Positions 1 through 5,551 are shown, numbered from the stretch's first letter. The stretch is 5,570 bases of DNA from Lachnospiraceae bacterium (GCA_021200345.1 JAJQGR010000278.1:1-5570); one strand, 5' to 3'. Notes: a model not told the origin generated them from the sequence alone. Made by a program: numbers and translations.

Positions 1-184
1 CCCCCGCGGCAGGATCCGGATACAGCCTGAGCTGCCCGGCCTCCATCTCCTTTAGCACCTCCGCCACCCGCGGGGAGGGAGGATAGGGACACTCGTTGGT
101 ATTTAATTTAATCATACCCGGCCGATCAGGCTGCTCCCCGGGAACGTAAGGAACCACCTTCCTGATATTCTGTTCAAAGCTCAT
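1..184 (-). CDS. hisC: Histidinol-phosphate aminotransferase, N-terminal part (cut by window edge)
   Basis: HisC is a PLP-dependent class I/II aminotransferase that interconverts histidinol phosphate and imidazole-acetol phosphate in cytoplasmic histidine biosynthesis. Only the first 61 codons are in the window; the gene runs off the left edge. I translated the minus strand from the ATG at 184-182. The protein opens MSFEQNIRKVVPYVPGEQP, continues with KLNTNECPYPPSP at about residues 26-38, and ends near LRLYPDP at about 52-58. The VxPYxPGEQP start, the KLNxNExPYPPSP segment and the LYPDP segment are typical of the HisC N-terminus. The PLP lysine and most of the catalytic domain lie outside the window. 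The usual family asparagine in NENP is cysteine here (NECP), which I consider ordinary variation. The start follows the upstream GH25 stop codon by 3 bases, suggesting co-transcription and coupled translation. A related aminotransferase, such as one for aromatic amino acids or a threonine-phosphate decarboxylase, cannot be fully excluded from 61 residues. Confidence 0.88.
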   Translation of the reverse strand, partial: MSFEQNIRKVVPYVPGEQPDRPGMIKLNTNECPYPPSPRVAEVLKEMEAGQLRLYPDPAAG

Positions 185-187
185 TTT

Positions 188-1213
188 TTACCATTCCTTA
201 AAAGAAATATTTAAATCCGTACTGCTGCCGATGCCGGCCACCGTACCGTTATGCGTGTACTGCCATACAGAAAACTCATAGGGGAAACAGAGCACTTCAT
301 CATAAAAAGCAATCCAGCGCTCATACTGCGAGATCTGTTCCAGATCCAGAAGCAGAGTAAAGGTCTCCGTATTGCCGTAAATCATAGGCGTATAGCCAGC
401 CTCCGCAATCCGCTCACAGAAAGCAATGCAGATCTGGGTACGTTCTTCCTTTGTCAGCGCGTCCGCTCTGGCGCCCTCTTCGCCCACTTTCTCTATATCC
501 ATCACAATGGGATAGGTAATGCAGTCATACCGGCCCACAGCCTCCAGCACAAAGTCTGCCTCCTCAATGGCCTCTTCCACGGTGATCGCCTGGCTGTAAA
601 AATAAACTCCCACGGCAATTCCCTGAGCCGAAGCCCCCTCCACGTTGGTCCCGTAAGCATCATCCTCTACCAGCGCGCCGCTGCCATATCCCCGGATTCC
701 CACCCGGATAAAAGCGTACTCAACGCCGTCTGAGGCCACCTGCTCCCAGTCAATCTCCTCCTGAAATCTGGAAACGTCAATTCCTTTATGTGAAGTCACC
801 TCTCCGTTCTCCACGTACTGAAACTCTCCGGTCTCCAGCACCTGAAGGCTCTCCTGAGAAAAGGTATTCTTCGCCACACTGTCCAGAACCGGCACAAAGA
901 CAATCTCCCCGTCCGTAGCCACCAAAATCTCATCGGTATCCGCGTAAACCTGTCGCAGCGCACCTGTCGTATTGTATCCTGACTCAATCTTTTCCCTGAT
1001 TTCGTCCAGCAATTCCTGCCTGCCCTCTTCCTTCGCAGCCAGAATGTCTTCATAAGTATAGCTATCGACAACTTCCGCCTCAGTCTCTATTACTTCCTCT
1101 TCTTCAGCCTCCTTCACCCAGGACAGGTAGGTCAGACCGGCGCACACCACCACTACCAGCACGATGGCCACAGACACAATGATAAGCAGACCGTTTTTTG
1201 TATTTTTATTCAT
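188..1213 (-). CDS. Membrane-anchored GH25 lysozyme-like muramidase
   Basis: A 341-residue protein predicted to cleave the N-acetylmuramic acid beta-1,4 N-acetylglucosamine bond of peptidoglycan on the outer face of the membrane. Residues 1-7 are short and basic-polar, and 8-30 form one hydrophobic segment (LLIIVSVAIVLVVVVCAGL), so it is probably an uncleaved N-in anchor. Residues 35-50 are very acidic. Residues 51-140 form a linker domain that I do not recognise. The GH25 domain runs from about 143 to the C-terminus: KGIDVSRFQ (Asp146), FIRVGIRGYG (168-176), GVYFYSQAI (202-210), MDIE (Asp239 and Glu241, the DxE pair), MIYGN (277-281), and VWQYT and STDLNIS near the end. Asp146, Asp239 and Glu241 match the acidic catalytic set of family 25 enzymes, so it should be active. 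The ATG at 1213-1211 is chosen because GGGGAGGA precedes it by 7 bases and the promoter lies just upstream; a longer frame to 1279 would start inside the -35 box. It probably acts in wall remodelling. A dedicated spore, division or phage role is not indicated. Confidence 0.93.
   Translation of the reverse strand: MNKNTKNGLLIIVSVAIVLVVVVCAGLTYLSWVKEAEEEEVIETEAEVVDSYTYEDILAAKEEGRQELLDEIREKIESGYNTTGALRQVYADTDEILVATDGEIVFVPVLDSVAKNTFSQESLQVLETGEFQYVENGEVTSHKGIDVSRFQEEIDWEQVASDGVEYAFIRVGIRGYGSGALVEDDAYGTNVEGASAQGIAVGVYFYSQAITVEEAIEEADFVLEAVGRYDCITYPIVMDIEKVGEEGARADALTKEERTQICIAFCERIAEAGYTPMIYGNTETFTLLLDLEQISQYERWIAFYDEVLCFPYEFSVWQYTHNGTVAGIGSSTDLNISFKEW
194..199 (-). promoter_or_regulatory. Ribosome binding site for hisC inside the end of the GH25 gene
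   Basis: Read on the minus strand, AAGGAA ends 9 bases before the hisC ATG at 184-182. It overlaps the Lys-Glu codons just before the GH25 stop. Ribosomes finishing the upstream gene would therefore sit on the hisC start, as expected for translational coupling. Confidence 0.6.
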
Positions 1214-1220
1214 CCTGTAG

Positions 1221-1228
1221 TCCTCCCC
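1221..1228 (-). promoter_or_regulatory. Ribosome binding site fixing the GH25 start
   Basis: The minus strand reads GGGGAGGA, followed by 7 bases and the ATG at 1213-1211. This strong Shine-Dalgarno match sets the start at MNKNTKNG rather than at the upstream non-ATG extension. Confidence 0.85.
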
Positions 1229-1250
1229 ATGGAATCTTCTACAACATACG

Positions 1251-1279
1251 ATTATACAAAAGCAAATCCGACAGGTCAA
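1251..1279 (-). promoter_or_regulatory. Sigma-A type promoter for the GH25-hisC unit
   Basis: On the minus strand TTGACC (1279-1274) and TATAAT (1256-1251) are separated by exactly 17 bases. That is one mismatch from the housekeeping sigma consensus. Transcription should begin near 1244, leaving a short leader of about 30 bases that contains the GH25 ribosome binding site. The promoter diverges from the FNT promoter, with about 47 bases between the two -35 boxes. Confidence 0.85.
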
Positions 1280-1310
1280 GTACCAACCGCCTTGTTAAAA
1301 ATACTTTAAG

Positions 1311-1343
1311 ATTTGTCTCAAAGACATTGCGATATTTCTCAAA
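1311..1343 (+). repeat. Two 12-bp direct repeats 21 bp apart at the FNT promoter
   Basis: ATTTGTCTCAAA (1311-1322) and ATATTTCTCAAA (1332-1343) match at 10 of 12 positions. They start 21 bases apart, about two helical turns, so they would face the same side of the DNA. The first copy lies just upstream of the -35 box and the second fills most of the -35/-10 spacer. The first copy also overlaps a small dyad, TGTCTcaaAGACA (1314-1326). The placement suggests an operator for a regulator that binds tandem sites, but I cannot name one. Confidence 0.45.
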
Positions 1344-1355
1344 AAAAGTTATAAT
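1327..1355 (+). promoter_or_regulatory. Sigma-A type promoter for the FNT channel gene
   Basis: TTGCGA (1327-1332) and a perfect TATAAT (1350-1355) are separated by 17 bases. The predicted transcription start is near 1362, giving a leader of about 67 bases before the ATG at 1429. The -35 box matches consensus at four of six positions, which leaves room for control by an activator or repressor. Confidence 0.8.
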
Positions 1356-1361
1356 CTGAAC

Positions 1362-1392
1362 GTGCAAAAGCACAGTCAGTCAACGGTGCTTT
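1362..1392 (+). promoter_or_regulatory. 5' leader stem-loops of the FNT mRNA, two competing pairings
   Basis: GTGC-aaaa-GCAC (1362-1373) can form a small hairpin at the predicted 5' end of the transcript. Alternatively AAAGCAC (1367-1373) pairs with GTGCTTT (1386-1392), making a 7-bp stem with a 12-base loop. The two share 1370-1373 and exclude each other. Neither covers the ribosome binding site GAGGAG at 1414-1419 and neither is followed by a U-tract, so this is not an obvious terminator or sequestrator. An mRNA 5'-end stabiliser is possible. Confidence 0.4.
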
Positions 1393-1428
1393 CACTGCAA
1401 AACTTATGAAGACGAGGAGAATGATATC

Positions 1429-2271
1429 ATGGATAATTTTCATGGAGCCGCGGAAGGCATTGAACTGAATGTCAAATCCGCTCAGGTGAAAGCCAGCCTT
1501 TCCCTGCGCAGAATGATCATGCTGGGCATTCTGGCAGGCGCTTTTATCGCCCTGGGAGGCGCTGCCAGCAGTACTGCGGCTTTCGGCATTGACAATACGG
1601 GAATCCAGCGGCTTGTCACCGGCGTGGTATTCCCTGTAGGACTGATGATGACCGTGTTCGGCGGGGCGGAGCTTTTTACCGGCAACTGCCTGATTGAAAT
1701 CGCGGTCCTGGAGAAAAAAATCAACGCAAAGCAGCTGATCCGCAACCTGGTGGTGGTTTATTTCAGCAATCTGGCGGGGGCTCTTCTGATTGACGTGCTG
1801 CTCTTTTTTTCCGGCAATCTGGATCTGGGCGGCGGCCTGCTGGGCGCTTACGCCATCAAACTGGCGGTGGCCAAGGTCTCCATCTCACCCGTTAAGGCGC
1901 TGACCTCCGGTATGCTCTGCAATGTGCTGGTCTGCGTGGCCATTCTCATGGCGGCCTCCGCCACGGACGCCATCGGCAAGCTGTTTTCCGCCTTTTTCCC
2001 CATTTTTGCTTTCGTCATCTGCGGCTTTGAGCACTGTGTGGCCAATATGTTCTACATCCCCATCGGCATGCTGGCAGCCACAAACTCCTGGTATGTCATG
2101 CTGGCAGAGAGCTATAGCCTGACCGCCGAAGAGATCGAAAGCAGCCTGACTGTCTTAAACAGCCTGAAAAACTTCATTCCCGTGACCATCGGCAACCTGA
2201 TCGGCGGCATTGTGTTAGTCAGCCTGCCCTGCTATCTGGTGCAGAAAAAGTGGAAAGACGAGGACCGTTAA
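1429..2271 (+). CDS. Formate/nitrite transporter (FNT) family channel
   Basis: A 280-residue integral membrane protein of the FNT family (FocA, NirC, HSC), whose members form aquaporin-like pentamers passing small monovalent anions such as formate, nitrite or hydrosulfide. Six hydrophobic segments are visible at about 30-51, 62-83, 104-128, 155-178, 185-215 and 248-270. Family motifs are present: ELFTGNC with Thr84 in the broken second helix, Lys149, the GMLCNVLVCVA stretch (161-171), and FEHCVANMFYIP with His202. The Thr, Lys and His correspond to the conserved pore residues of the family, and the length is normal. The start is supported by GAGGAG nine bases upstream and by a promoter with a 67-base leader. 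The gene is alone on its strand and ends at a strong hairpin terminator. No pyruvate formate-lyase, nitrite reductase or sulfite reductase gene lies nearby, so the substrate is open. Formate is my best guess from the likely fermentative host. For that reason I give no gene symbol. Confidence 0.93.
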   Translation: MDNFHGAAEGIELNVKSAQVKASLSLRRMIMLGILAGAFIALGGAASSTAAFGIDNTGIQRLVTGVVFPVGLMMTVFGGAELFTGNCLIEIAVLEKKINAKQLIRNLVVVYFSNLAGALLIDVLLFFSGNLDLGGGLLGAYAIKLAVAKVSISPVKALTSGMLCNVLVCVAILMAASATDAIGKLFSAFFPIFAFVICGFEHCVANMFYIPIGMLAATNSWYVMLAESYSLTAEEIESSLTVLNSLKNFIPVTIGNLIGGIVLVSLPCYLVQKKWKDEDR

Positions 2272-2305
2272 TTCCATCAGCCTGAAATCTGAAATTGATA
2301 CATAC

Positions 2306-2335
2306 AAAAAGGAACAGTCCGCCTGTTCCTTTTTT
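2306..2335. terminator. Bidirectional rho-independent terminator between convergent genes
   Basis: GGAACAG (2311-2317) pairs with CTGTTCC (2323-2329) around a 5-base loop. The stem is flanked by AAAAA on the left and a run of six T on the right, so it has a U-tract in either direction. It lies 34 bases after the FNT stop and 28 bases beyond the stop of the convergent nitroreductase gene, and probably ends both transcripts. Confidence 0.92.
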
Positions 2336-2363
2336 CGTGGTAAAACACCTAAAATCGTTCCTG

Positions 2364-2933
2364 CTATCCGGATATCAGGACCTCTTCCATGGTCCGCTTG
2401 GGCACATGCACATTGCCCTTTTCATCAAAATAATATTTCAGATCCCCGGCAAAGTCAAAGGTCTCTCCCGTCTGCGCCGGGCGGCCGATCCCCAGCAGAT
2501 AGGTAACGTCGTACTGCTTGGCAAGACCCAGCACCTTCTTGATTTCCGGACGATTGATGGCTCCCAGGCATACGCTGCCATACCCCAGCTCCTGGGCCGC
2601 CAGACACATGCCGGCCATCGCCAGACCGCTGTCGCACTCACTCCTGTCAGTGGGTTTGATGGAAGTGTCATTGCAGATCACAATAAAGGCGGGCGGACAT
2701 TCCTCAAAAGTTGGATCCCAGTCTTTCAGAAATCCCGCATATTTAATCAGAGGATACAGGCTTCTCCTTGTCTTTTCATCCGTCACAATAGCGTACTTCA
2801 AGGGCTGTGCGTTGGCTCCGCTGGGTGAGAGCCTGGCGCAGTCCACCATCTGCAGCAGGTCTGCCTGCGCTACCTGGTCCTGTTTAAATTTACGGATGGT
2901 ATGTCTTTCTTTCACCGCTTCGTATACTGTCAT
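2364..2933 (-). CDS. Nitroreductase-family FMN oxidoreductase
   Basis: A 189-residue cytoplasmic protein of the NAD(P)H-dependent nitroreductase superfamily. These are typically dimeric FMN flavoproteins that reduce nitro compounds, quinones, flavins or other acceptors. The N-terminal ERHTIRKF (9-16) supplies the family arginines that bind FMN phosphate. SPSGANAQP (36-44) is the second FMN signature. DSGLAMAGMCLAAQELGYGS (101-120) followed by CLGAI is the central helix and flavin-binding turn, and LLGIGRP (147-152 region) is the C-terminal signature. Length is normal for the short, single-domain members, and there is no ferredoxin domain. The ATG at 2933-2931 has AAGGAGG nine bases upstream. 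It lies 53 bases downstream of a tRNA-Gly gene on the same strand. I see no -35/-10 pair in that AT-rich gap, so it may be expressed by read-through from the tRNA promoter. The true substrate cannot be told from sequence; these genes are often annotated only as nitroreductase family. Confidence 0.92.
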   Translation of the reverse strand: MTVYEAVKERHTIRKFKQDQVAQADLLQMVDCARLSPSGANAQPLKYAIVTDEKTRRSLYPLIKYAGFLKDWDPTFEECPPAFIVICNDTSIKPTDRSECDSGLAMAGMCLAAQELGYGSVCLGAINRPEIKKVLGLAKQYDVTYLLGIGRPAQTGETFDFAGDLKYYFDEKGNVHVPKRTMEEVLISG

Positions 2934-2976
2934 CTTCCTTTTCCTCCTTTTAAAAAATTAAAAAGAAAATCTGAAC

Positions 2977-2986
2977 AAAAAAATAG
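2977..2986 (-). terminator. U-tract directly after tRNA-Gly, possible weak terminator
   Basis: Read on the minus strand, tRNA-Gly is followed by CTA and seven T (2983-2977), then more T-rich sequence up to the nitroreductase ribosome binding site. There is no separate hairpin before the tract. The folded tRNA could act as the structure, so termination may be partial and leave some read-through into the nitroreductase gene. Confidence 0.3.
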
Positions 2987-3057
2987 AGCGGGTGATGGGA
3001 ATCGAACCCACGTGTCCAGCTTGGAAGGCTGGTGTTCTACCATTGAACTACACCCGC
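2987..3057 (-). tRNA. tRNA-Gly (anticodon UCC)
   Basis: The minus strand folds as a complete cloverleaf. The acceptor arms are GCGGGTG and CACCCGC, and the D stem is GTTC/GAAC. The anticodon stem CCAGC/GCTGG encloses the loop CTTCCAA with anticodon TCC. The T arm GTGGG/CCCAT carries the loop TTCGATT. The base after the acceptor is T, the discriminator expected for bacterial tRNA-Gly. No CCA is encoded, so the 3' end needs tRNA nucleotidyltransferase. It reads GGA, and GGG by wobble. It is the distal member of a two-tRNA unit, 29 bases after tRNA-Pro. Confidence 0.97.
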
Positions 3058-3086
3058 ATGAGAATAATGAAATTGAAAAAGCATAG

Positions 3087-3161
3087 TCGGGGTGACAGGA
3101 TTCGAACCTGCGACATCCTGCTCCCAAAGCAGGCGCTCTAGCCAAGCTGAGCCACACCCCG
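3087..3161 (-). tRNA. tRNA-Pro (anticodon UGG)
   Basis: The minus strand gives a complete cloverleaf. The acceptor arms are CGGGGTG and CACCCCG, and the D stem is GCTC/GAGC. The anticodon stem CCTGC/GCAGG encloses the loop TTTGGGA with anticodon TGG. The T arm GCAGG/CCTGT carries the loop TTCGAAT. The C1-G72 pair and discriminator A73 are the usual bacterial proline identity elements. No CCA is encoded. With U34 modified, this tRNA can read most or all CCN codons. It is the first tRNA of the unit, about 24 bases downstream of the predicted transcription start. Confidence 0.97.
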
Positions 3162-3191
3162 ATGCCTGTCCTTCTTCCCAGAACGGTATTG

Positions 3192-3220
3192 ATTATACTA
3201 TCGCCATTCAAAATTGTCAA
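3192..3220 (-). promoter_or_regulatory. Perfect-consensus promoter of the tRNA-Pro/tRNA-Gly unit
   Basis: On the minus strand TTGACA (3220-3215) and TATAAT (3197-3192) are separated by 17 bases, an exact match to the housekeeping sigma consensus. The start should fall near 3185, leaving a leader of about 24 bases for RNase P to remove before tRNA-Pro. A promoter this strong suits a stable RNA gene. It could also feed the nitroreductase gene further downstream. Confidence 0.92.
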
Positions 3221-3222
3221 CA

Positions 3223-3250
3223 GAAAATCATTCTGAAAAAATGAATTTTC
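3223..3250 (-). promoter_or_regulatory. A/T-rich UP-like tract upstream of the tRNA promoter
   Basis: The 28 bases just upstream of the -35 box are strongly A/T-rich with phased A and T runs, covering about -40 to -65. This is where UP elements bind the alpha subunit of RNA polymerase at stable RNA promoters. The same stretch is an imperfect inverted repeat: GAAAATCATT (3223-3232) can pair with AATGAATTTTC (3240-3250), with one bulged base. On the plus strand that hairpin is followed by seven T (3253-3259), but nothing is known to be transcribed in that direction here. Confidence 0.45.
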
Positions 3251-3282
3251 CTCTTTTTTTCATGGTCAAACAGCCCAAATGC

Positions 3283-3324
3283 GGAAACCGCGGCGCCCCA
3301 CAAAGCAGGCACGCCGCGATTTCC
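3283..3324. other. GC-rich inverted repeat downstream of glnN
   Basis: GGAAACCGCGGCG (3283-3295) is complementary to CGCCGCGATTTCC (3312-3324) at 12 of 13 positions. That makes a stem with one C/A mismatch and a 16-base loop. It begins 66 bases after the glnN stop, read in the direction of that gene, and lies before the tRNA promoter region. Neither side has a good T-run, so it is not a textbook rho-independent terminator. It may protect the glnN mRNA 3' end, slow polymerase, or work with Rho. The rest of the 3251-3390 spacer shows only a weak 6-bp dyad, TTACCG/CGGTAA (3347-3352 and 3379-3384). Confidence 0.6.
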
Positions 3325-3390
3325 TTTATGAGCAAAATATAGAATTTTACCGAAATGAATATGACTATTTTCTACTGCCGGTAATCAGGC

Positions 3391-5496
3391 TTATACCTCA
3401 AACATCATCTCGCCGTAGGTCGGAACCGGCCATACATCCGCGTCCACGATCTGCTCCAGCTCATCAATGGGAGCCCGCAGCGCCGCCATTGCCGGAACCA
3501 CTACATCCTTATACGCAAATGCCTGCTGTTTTCCATCACTGATGGCTAAGCACTCGTCTGTCACTTTCTTCAGCTCATCCAGAGCGGCTTTCGCCTGGGC
3601 CAGCTTCTCGTTCACCTCTACCAGCTCCTCAGCCTGTACCGTAGGCTCCGCGCCGGCAGCTTTCACAGACAATACCGTATCCGCCAGAGTTCTGGAATAC
3701 TTGATCACTGCCGGGATATAATCCTTGGACGCCATATCGATCATGGTGCGGGCCTCGATATTGATGTTCTTGCTGTAGGTCTCATAGAGAACCTCTTCTC
3801 TGGCCTCCAGCTCCACCTTGGTGAAAATGCCGAATTTCTCAAACAGCTTCACTGCCTTGTCTGTGGTCAGCGCGCCGGTCGCCTCCACCATGGATTTGAT
3901 GTTCGGCAGGCCCCGTCTTTCGGCCTCTTCCACCCAGGCTTCGGAATATCCGTCGCCGTTGAAAATCACTCTGCTGTGTTTGGTCAGATTTTCCTTGATC
4001 AGATCATGGCAGGCCATATCAAAGTTGTCAGCCGCCTCCAGAATATCCGCCGCCTCACAGAAAGCCTCGGCTACGATAGCGTTCAGCACGGTATTGGCAT
4101 CCGCGATAGAAGCGGAGGAGCCTACCATACGAAACTCAAACTTATTGCCGGTGAAAGCAAAGGGTGAGGTTCTGTTTCTGTCGGTGGCATCCTTCATAAA
4201 CTCCGGAAGTGTGGAAACGCCGGTCTCCAGCTTTTCGCCGTGAATAGAACGAACTGCTTCTCCGGTCTCCACCAGCTGAGATACCACATCCTCCAGCTGC
4301 TCGCCCAGGAATACGGAAATAATAGCCGGCGGCGCCTCATTGGCGCCCAGTCTGTGGTCATTGCCCACATCCGCGGCGCTCTGGCGCAGCAGATCCGCGT
4401 GAGTATCTACAGCCTTCAGTACACAGGAGAACACCAGCAGGAACTGAATATTCTCATGAGGGGTCTCGCCCGGATCCATCAGATTGATGCCGTCATCCGT
4501 ACACAGAGACCAGTTATTGTGCTTGCCGGAGCCGTTGACGCCCGCGAAAGGCTTCTCATGGAGCAGGCAGGTCAGGCCATGACGGCCGGCCACGCGCTTC
4601 ATGGTCTCCATCACCAGCTGGTTGTGGTCCACGGCCATGTTGGCGGTCTCATAGATGGTAGCCAGCTCGTGCTGCGCGGGAGCCACCTCGTTGTGCTGGG
4701 TCTTGGCGGTCACGCCCAGCTTCCACAGCTCCTGGTTCAAATCCTTCATGTATCCGCCGATTCTCTCACGGATATTGCCGAAATAATGATCCTCCAGCTC
4801 CTGACCTTTTGGTGCCGGTGCGCCGAACAGGGTGCGTCCGGTGAAGATCAGATCCTTACGCTGTAAATATTTATCCTTATCTACAATGAAATATTCCTGC
4901 TCCGGTCCTACACTGGCAGACACTTTCTTGGATGTGGTATTGCCGAAAAGACGGACAATGCGGATGGCCTGGTCGCTGACAGCCTCCATGGAGCGCAGCA
5001 GCGGGGTCTTCTTGTCCAGAGCCTCGCCCTTGTAAGAACAGAACGCGGTGGGAATACAAAGGATCACACCGGCAGCGCTCTCTTTTAAGAATGCCGGAGA
5101 AGTAATATCCCAGGCTGTATATCCTCTTGCCTCAAAGGTGGCGCGCAGGCCGCCGCTGGGGAAAGAAGAAGCATCCGGCTCGCCCTTGATCAGCTCCTTG
5201 CCGGAAAACTCCAGAATCATCTTGCCGCACTCATCCGGCGAAGAGATAAAAGCGTCATGTTTCTCAGCGGTAATATCGGTCAGCGGCTGGAACCAGTGGG
5301 TATAATGAGTCGCCCCTTTCTCCACCGCCCAGTCCTTCATGGCCTTGGCGACCACATTGGCATCCTCTAAGGACAGCTCGCCGCCCTCCTTCATGACCTT
5401 GACAACATCCTTAAACACATTCTTGGGCAGGCGCTCTCTCATCGTACCGATGTCAAACACATTGCTGCCAAACAGTTCTTCTACATTCATGCTCAT
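3391..5496 (-). CDS. glnN: Glutamine synthetase type III
   Basis: A 701-residue GlnN-type enzyme that makes glutamine from glutamate, ammonia and ATP in the cytoplasm. Type III enzymes are about 700 residues, much longer than GlnA (about 450), and form dodecamers. Visible in order: FGSNVF (9-14), PLTDITAEKHDAF (71-83), KGEPDASSFPSGGLR (104-118), the metal-site segment VGPEQEYF (196-203), QHNEVAPAQHE (267-277), HEKPFAGVNGSGKHNNWS (313-330) corresponding to the GSGxH substrate loop, NDHRLGANEAPP (379-390), and NRTSPFAFTGNKFEFR (441-456). The region 620-650 is Lys/Glu/Ala-rich and probably coiled coil. All motifs look intact, with no frameshift, so the enzyme should be active. The start is the ATG at 5496-5494. 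The ribosome binding site GGAGGG ends 7 bases before it, and a longer TTG-started frame to 5511 would translate through that site. It stands alone on its strand within the window; no amt, glnB or glnR-type gene is adjacent. Confidence 0.97.
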   Translation of the reverse strand: MSMNVEELFGSNVFDIGTMRERLPKNVFKDVVKVMKEGGELSLEDANVVAKAMKDWAVEKGATHYTHWFQPLTDITAEKHDAFISSPDECGKMILEFSGKELIKGEPDASSFPSGGLRATFEARGYTAWDITSPAFLKESAAGVILCIPTAFCSYKGEALDKKTPLLRSMEAVSDQAIRIVRLFGNTTSKKVSASVGPEQEYFIVDKDKYLQRKDLIFTGRTLFGAPAPKGQELEDHYFGNIRERIGGYMKDLNQELWKLGVTAKTQHNEVAPAQHELATIYETANMAVDHNQLVMETMKRVAGRHGLTCLLHEKPFAGVNGSGKHNNWSLCTDDGINLMDPGETPHENIQFLLVFSCVLKAVDTHADLLRQSAADVGNDHRLGANEAPPAIISVFLGEQLEDVVSQLVETGEAVRSIHGEKLETGVSTLPEFMKDATDRNRTSPFAFTGNKFEFRMVGSSASIADANTVLNAIVAEAFCEAADILEAADNFDMACHDLIKENLTKHSRVIFNGDGYSEAWVEEAERRGLPNIKSMVEATGALTTDKAVKLFEKFGIFTKVELEAREEVLYETYSKNINIEARTMIDMASKDYIPAVIKYSRTLADTVLSVKAAGAEPTVQAEELVEVNEKLAQAKAALDELKKVTDECLAISDGKQQAFAYKDVVVPAMAALRAPIDELEQIVDADVWPVPTYGEMMFEV

Positions 5497-5503
5497 AATG
5501 TTT

Positions 5504-5509
5504 CCCTCC
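5504..5509 (-). promoter_or_regulatory. Ribosome binding site fixing the glnN start
   Basis: The minus strand reads GGAGGG, 7 bases, then ATG at 5496-5494. A second in-frame ATG sits two codons later at 5490-5488, with 13-base spacing, and is less likely. The upstream TTG at 5511 overlaps this site and is rejected. Confidence 0.85.
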
Positions 5510-5517
5510 AAATCCAG

Positions 5518-5551
5518 TTACGGGCCGCTGCCGTAAAACAAAAACAAAAAA
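5518..5551 (-). promoter_or_regulatory. glnN leader: T-rich tract and small stem-loop
   Basis: Read toward glnN, GAACGC (5557-5552) runs into a T-rich stretch (5551-5537). A stem-loop follows, TTACGG (5536-5531) pairing with CCGTAA (5523-5518) around a 7-base loop, ending 8 bases before the ribosome binding site. GAACGC plus the T run resembles the 3' half of a terminator whose other half would lie beyond the right edge. I see no convincing -35/-10 pair, so the promoter probably lies outside the window. Function is unproven. Confidence 0.35.

Noticed and set aside
1214..1279. Extension of the GH25 protein by 22 residues to a start at 1279
   Set aside because: The extension's first TTG is the TTG of the -35 box. 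The extension has no ribosome binding site, and translation would start upstream of the predicted transcription start. The ATG at 1213 has an excellent ribosome binding site.
1291..1312. A Rex-type (TTGTTAA...TTAACAA) redox operator upstream of the FNT gene
   Set aside because: Only the left half-site TTGTTAA is present; the expected right half at the right spacing does not match.
2987..3161. tRNA genes as an attachment site for an integrated element
   Set aside because: No integrase gene, and no noticed repeat of a tRNA 3' end elsewhere in the window. Neighbouring genes are ordinary chromosomal genes.
2901..3220. Small open frames across the tRNA genes on both strands, with protein strings such as SSMVEHQPSKLDTWVRFPSPA
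   Set aside because: These are well-known false proteins produced by translating tRNA genes; the cloverleaf structures explain the sequence.
3279..3542. An 87-codon plus-strand frame beginning in the spacer after glnN
   Set aside because: It starts inside the GC-rich hairpin, has no ribosome binding site, is Pro/Arg-rich and runs antisense into the end of glnN.
4240..4866. A 208-codon plus-strand frame opposite glnN
   Set aside because: It is an antisense shadow of a conserved coding region, has no recognisable domain and no promoter or ribosome binding site. The same applies to the plus-strand frames opposite the GH25 and nitroreductase genes.
5518..5536. ANTAR-type two-hexaloop regulatory RNA in the glnN leader
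   Set aside because: Only one hairpin is visible and its loop is 7 bases rather than 6. The required partner hairpin would have to lie outside the window.
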